Source: Glaciimonas sp. PAMC28666
GTDB lineage: Bacteria > Pseudomonadota > Gammaproteobacteria > Burkholderiales > Burkholderiaceae_D
Assembly: GCF_016917355.1 (NCBI RefSeq)
Contig: NZ_CP070304.1
Span: 62,001-126,000, forward strand
Direction of reading: 5' to 3'
Length of the DNA: 64,000 bases
Each line of letters opens with the position of its first letter. Position 1 is the stretch's first letter. This document shows, piece by piece, positions 61,411 through 64,000 of this stretch. The translations under genes and the position numbers were made by a program. Under the pieces are notes generated by a model, which worked only from the letters and a program-made list of their open reading frames with translations, had not been told where the DNA came from and searched no databases.

Positions 61411-62253
61411 TCACTCTCCAGCATTAGCTCTCAAAACCACATTCTTTTGTCCCATGATTTCTTGCCAGGATATTAACCGTAATGTGCCACTTGCATCCTC
61501 AACCAGCGCCGTCAGGCTTTCTACCCAGTCGCCGTCATTGCAATAAGTGATTCCATTGATATCGCGCATCTCGGGCTTGTGAATGTGCCCGCAGATCACG
61601 CCATCGAGGCCTTTTTTTGCAGCTTCAGCGGCGAGAGCATTTTCAAACGAAGAAATGTAATTTACCGCATTTTTTACTTTGAGCTTGAGGTATTGCGACA
61701 AAGACCAATAAGGTAAGCCAGCCCGAGCGCGCCACCGGTTGAACCACTGATTAAACTTCAGGATCACCGTGTACAAACTATCGCCAACATACGCCAGCCA
61801 TTTTGCGCATGAAATAACACCATCGAACCGATCTCCGTGTAATACCAGAAATCGCTTCCCTTTTGCAGTCGTGTGGATCAATTCATCGCGAATTTTTATG
61901 CCTCCGAAATCGAGATCAATGAATTGCCGTATCGCTTCATCGTGATTGCCGGGAACAAAAATAACCTGGGTACCCTTGCGCGCTTTTTTCAATACCGTTT
62001 GCACCACGTTGTTATGAGTCTGATCCCAATACCAACGTCGCTTCAGTTGCCATCCGTCGATGATATCGCCGACCAGATAGAGCGTCTCTGATTCCGTCGC
62101 CCGTAAAAATTCCAGCAAGCGCACCGCTTGACAGCCGGTCGTACCTAAGTGCACGTCAGAAATCCAGATCGTTCGAAAGCGTATCGGTTCGCGTTTGACC
62201 TCGGTCCCGGCCCCAGAAAATCCGCTGTTCAGAAAGCGCTCGTCAGGCTTCAT
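61411..62253 (-). CDS. Calcineurin-like phosphoesterase, UDP-2,3-diacylglucosamine diphosphatase (LpxH-like)
   Basis: A 280-residue metallophosphoesterase with the full set of motifs: SDVHLG, VGDIIDGW, VPGNHDEAI, VLHGDRFD and CGHIHKPEM. It belongs to the UDP-2,3-diacylglucosamine diphosphatase-like group, distinct from E. coli LpxH; lipid A or another lipid substrate is possible. No membrane segment is seen. Its start overlaps the olsB stop (ATGA), suggesting a joint role in membrane lipid metabolism. The true LpxH is probably elsewhere. Confidence 0.85.
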   Translation of the reverse strand: MKPDERFLNSGFSGAGTEVKREPIRFRTIWISDVHLGTTGCQAVRLLEFLRATESETLYLVGDIIDGWQLKRRWYWDQTHNNVVQTVLKKARKGTQVIFVPGNHDEAIRQFIDLDFGGIKIRDELIHTTAKGKRFLVLHGDRFDGVISCAKWLAYVGDSLYTVILKFNQWFNRWRARAGLPYWSLSQYLKLKVKNAVNYISSFENALAAEAAKKGLDGVICGHIHKPEMRDINGITYCNDGDWVESLTALVEDASGTLRLISWQEIMGQKNVVLRANAGE

Positions 62254-63017
62254 GCCGGACCCATTTCTTTACGATAATGACGTGCATAACGACTATCGAG
62301 GCGGGTTAACGGTAATAGCAGGAAAAAATCGGCAGAGTGAAAATCAGGATCCCATGCCGGTTCACCGCATACCCATGCTCCGCTACGCAAGTAGCCCTTT
62401 AAAAGCGGCGGCATAATCGGCGCATATACGGTCCCTCGTGCATCGACCGAAAAAGGAGTAAGAGGCGTCACCCGATATTCTGCTGGAGAGAAGTTTTCTC
62501 GCGTCAAGGCGTTATAAAGGGCGGCAGCATTGTGGCCTCCGTCGGCAAGGCTGACGCTAACGCAACCCATCAAATAGTCACAGCGTTCACGCCGCATGTA
62601 CGTCGCTAATCCGGCCCACAACAGCATGATGACGCTACCGCTACGATAGTCTGGATGTATGCAAGCGCGCCCTGCTTCGGCAAGACGGCTGCGCAAATGA
62701 TCGAGCCGACCAAGATCAAACTCTTTTTCGGAATAATACGATCCCATGCGACGGGAAGCATGCGGACTCATTACGCGGTAAGTGCCTACGACCAGCAAAG
62801 TCTTGTTGTCACGCACAATCAGGTGATCGCAGTAGGCATCAAACTCGTCGACGTCCAGGCCAGTTGGATTGACCAGTGCGGCCAGGCTCAACCCTTCAAC
62901 AAACACTTTATAGCGCAGCCGTTGCACTTCCCGTATTTCTTCCGGGGTTGTCGCCAGGCTCACCGTTAATTTAGGAGAAGCGTGGGTGGCGTCGTGCGGG
63001 AGGGTCGTTAAACGCAT
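62250..63017 (-). CDS. olsB: GNAT-family acyltransferase, OlsB (ornithine lipid) type
   Basis: A 255-residue protein of the hemolysin-like/OlsB acyltransferase family. It has LRYKVFVEGLS near the start, LVVGTYRVMSP, AGRACIHPDYRSGSVI and LLKGYLRSGAWVCGEPAWDPDF, the last being typical of OlsB and related N-acyl amino acid synthases. It would acylate ornithine (lyso-ornithine lipid synthesis) or a similar amino acid using acyl-ACP. No olsA (second acyltransferase) lies next to it. An AAGGA site precedes the ATG. Confidence 0.82.
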   Translation of the reverse strand: MRLTTLPHDATHASPKLTVSLATTPEEIREVQRLRYKVFVEGLSLAALVNPTGLDVDEFDAYCDHLIVRDNKTLLVVGTYRVMSPHASRRMGSYYSEKEFDLGRLDHLRSRLAEAGRACIHPDYRSGSVIMLLWAGLATYMRRERCDYLMGCVSVSLADGGHNAAALYNALTRENFSPAEYRVTPLTPFSVDARGTVYAPIMPPLLKGYLRSGAWVCGEPAWDPDFHSADFFLLLPLTRLDSRYARHYRKEMGPA

Positions 63018-63194
63018 GCGTTGTCCTTTTGAAATTTTGACAATGCCAGCGTAACGAGCGATTACTTCAGGAAAATGACCAGTTTATGTCTGTTTGATGA
63101 CGCGACAACAGGGCGCTTAAACTCAGGGAACTCACGGACTCACGGAACAATAACCCGGTCAGTGCCATGGTTTTGCAAAAATAATCGTGTATGG

Positions 63195-64000
63195 TCAAAG
63201 CGACCCCATACCATCTCCAAACAAATCACCTTGCGCCGCCGATGGCGATTCGGTTGTTGCGTTTTTTTTCTCTAACGTGCTGACACGAACGCCAAGCAAA
63301 CGCAGCTTTTGATGGAAAGATACGCGGCGGAGACACTCTGCGGCGGCGCGCCGGATCGCCATCGCATCGTCTGTCATCGACGCAAGGGTGACATCTCGCG
63401 TCACCGCACTGAAATCCGTGAATCGTAACTTGATCCCCACCGTGCGACCTACGTAGCCCTTGCGCTGAAGGTCACCAGCCAGTCGTTCGCATAAGCGGGT
63501 GAAAATTTCTGTGAGGGTGGTGCGATCTGCCGAGGCATGGAGATCCCGTTCAAACGTGGTTTCGCGGCTAATGGACTTTGGTTCAGAATGAGTGACCACC
63601 GGGCGATCATCGATCCCATGCGCAACGTCATGCAACCATGCACCATAACTGCTTCCGAAACTTTCCTGAAGAACGCCGGTATCTGCGTGGGCTAATTCTG
63701 CGATGGTGCGAATATTTAAAAGTGCCAGTTTTTCAGCAGATTTTGGTCCAATACCATTAATCTTGCTGACTGACAGCGGCCAGATCCGATGCGCCAGATC
63801 AGCGTGCGAGAGAATGGTCAATCCATTCGGCTTTTCCAGGTCGGAACATATCTTGGCAAGGAGCTTGTTAGGTGCCACGCCGATCGAACAGGATAGGCCG
63901 GTGGCGTCGTTCACCGCTTTTTTGATGCGTGCTGCAAGGAGAGCGATCGGTTCCGTTTGCTCGCTAAGATCGATATAGATTTCATCGATCCCACGATCCT
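63195..64000 (-). CDS. dinB: DNA polymerase IV, partial
   Basis: The last ~268 residues of a Y-family polymerase; the start lies beyond the right edge. The frame continues through the catalytic GIDEIYIDLSE stretch at the edge. Then come SIGVAPNKLLAKICSDLEKP, the helix-hairpin-helix INGIGPKSAEKL and the little-finger domain. The end QGDLFGDGMG resembles a beta-clamp-binding motif (QxDLF). It performs error-prone bypass synthesis. It is separated from olsB by 177 bases. Confidence 0.93.
   Translation of the reverse strand, partial: DRGIDEIYIDLSEQTEPIALLAARIKKAVNDATGLSCSIGVAPNKLLAKICSDLEKPNGLTILSHADLAHRIWPLSVSKINGIGPKSAEKLALLNIRTIAELAHADTGVLQESFGSSYGAWLHDVAHGIDDRPVVTHSEPKSISRETTFERDLHASADRTTLTEIFTRLCERLAGDLQRKGYVGRTVGIKLRFTDFSAVTRDVTLASMTDDAMAIRRAAAECLRRVSFHQKLRLLGVRVSTLEKKNATTESPSAAQGDLFGDGMGSL

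Noticed and set aside
61411-62253. Calling the phosphoesterase lpxH
   Set aside because: It has the motifs of the broader UDP-2,3-diacylglucosamine diphosphatase-like group and an unusual context beside olsB, so I leave the gene symbol open.
1-64000. Search for CRISPR arrays, insertion sequences, prophage or integrase genes
   Set aside because: No regularly spaced direct repeats with unique spacers, no transposase or phage genes were seen in the window.

Overview
The window looks like a chromosomal segment of a betaproteobacterium of the order Burkholderiales, most likely family Oxalobacteraceae (Collimonas, Glaciimonas or Herminiimonas-like). This is inferred from gene content and order: a phaC-phaB-phaR-rimO block, ompR/envZ beside ispF-ispD-mfd, an FtrABCD-type iron system, an fused LivM-LivG protein, and moderate GC with typical betaproteobacterial protein sequences. 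I see no prophage, integrase, insertion sequence or CRISPR array. Nearly all of the window is core or metabolic chromosome.

Layout. (1) 1-2132: end of cydA, cydB and the tiny cydX, a cytochrome bd quinol oxidase operon. (2) 2165-11036: a complete biotin-independent malonate decarboxylase cluster (mdcABCDE, madL-madM transporter, mdcG, mdcH) on the minus strand, with a divergent LysR regulator (mdcR). (3) 11052-19374: pbpC and a very large alpha-2-macroglobulin with an intact CLEQ thioester motif, a periplasmic protease-trap/peptidoglycan-repair pair. (4) 19602-22447: malate synthase A and a divergent LysR regulator. (5) 22542-24495: a small Trp-rich protein and an Fe-S (6-4)-photolyase-like protein. 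(6) 24652-25663: a yybP-ykoY (Mn2+) riboswitch in front of a TerC-family metal exporter. (7) 25773-30709: a branched-chain amino-acid-type ABC importer (livF, fused livMG, livH, livK). (8) 31455-36077: cspA, an MFS transporter, an aldo/keto reductase and an SBF-type symporter, separated by gene-poor stretches with hairpins and repeats. (9) 36457-39955: ftrABCD iron uptake operon behind a Fur-box-like site. (10) 40262-40711: two identical tRNA-Arg(ACG) genes. (11) 41132-50517: a small secreted basic protein, ompR-envZ, ispF-ispD, mfd, serB and a small membrane protein. (12) 50610-53918: metC, a secreted protein coupled to rimO, and rimO. (13) 54416-58344: polyhydroxyalkanoate genes phaR, phaB, phaC and a small membrane protein. 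(14) 58410-64000: pgeF, rluD, bamD, an LpxH-like phosphoesterase, an OlsB-like acyltransferase and the end of dinB.

How they work together. The mdc cluster encodes uptake, prosthetic-group synthesis, activation and decarboxylation of malonate to acetate/acetyl groups. Malate synthase uses acetyl-CoA in the glyoxylate shunt, and PHA synthesis stores it. The rest is respiration, metal homeostasis (Mn export, Fe import), envelope maintenance (A2M/PBP1C, BamD, OlsB, LpxH-like, EnvZ/OmpR) and nucleic-acid repair (photolyase, Mfd, DinB).

No wholly undescribed multi-gene system is evident. The most interesting signals are the Mn riboswitch-terC unit, the TIGR02450/photolyase pair, the enlarged acidic-linker A2M, the malonate transporter exchange inside the mdc operon, an orphan leftward terminator that may mark a small RNA, a long inverted repeat and several unit-length tandem repeats in non-coding DNA.
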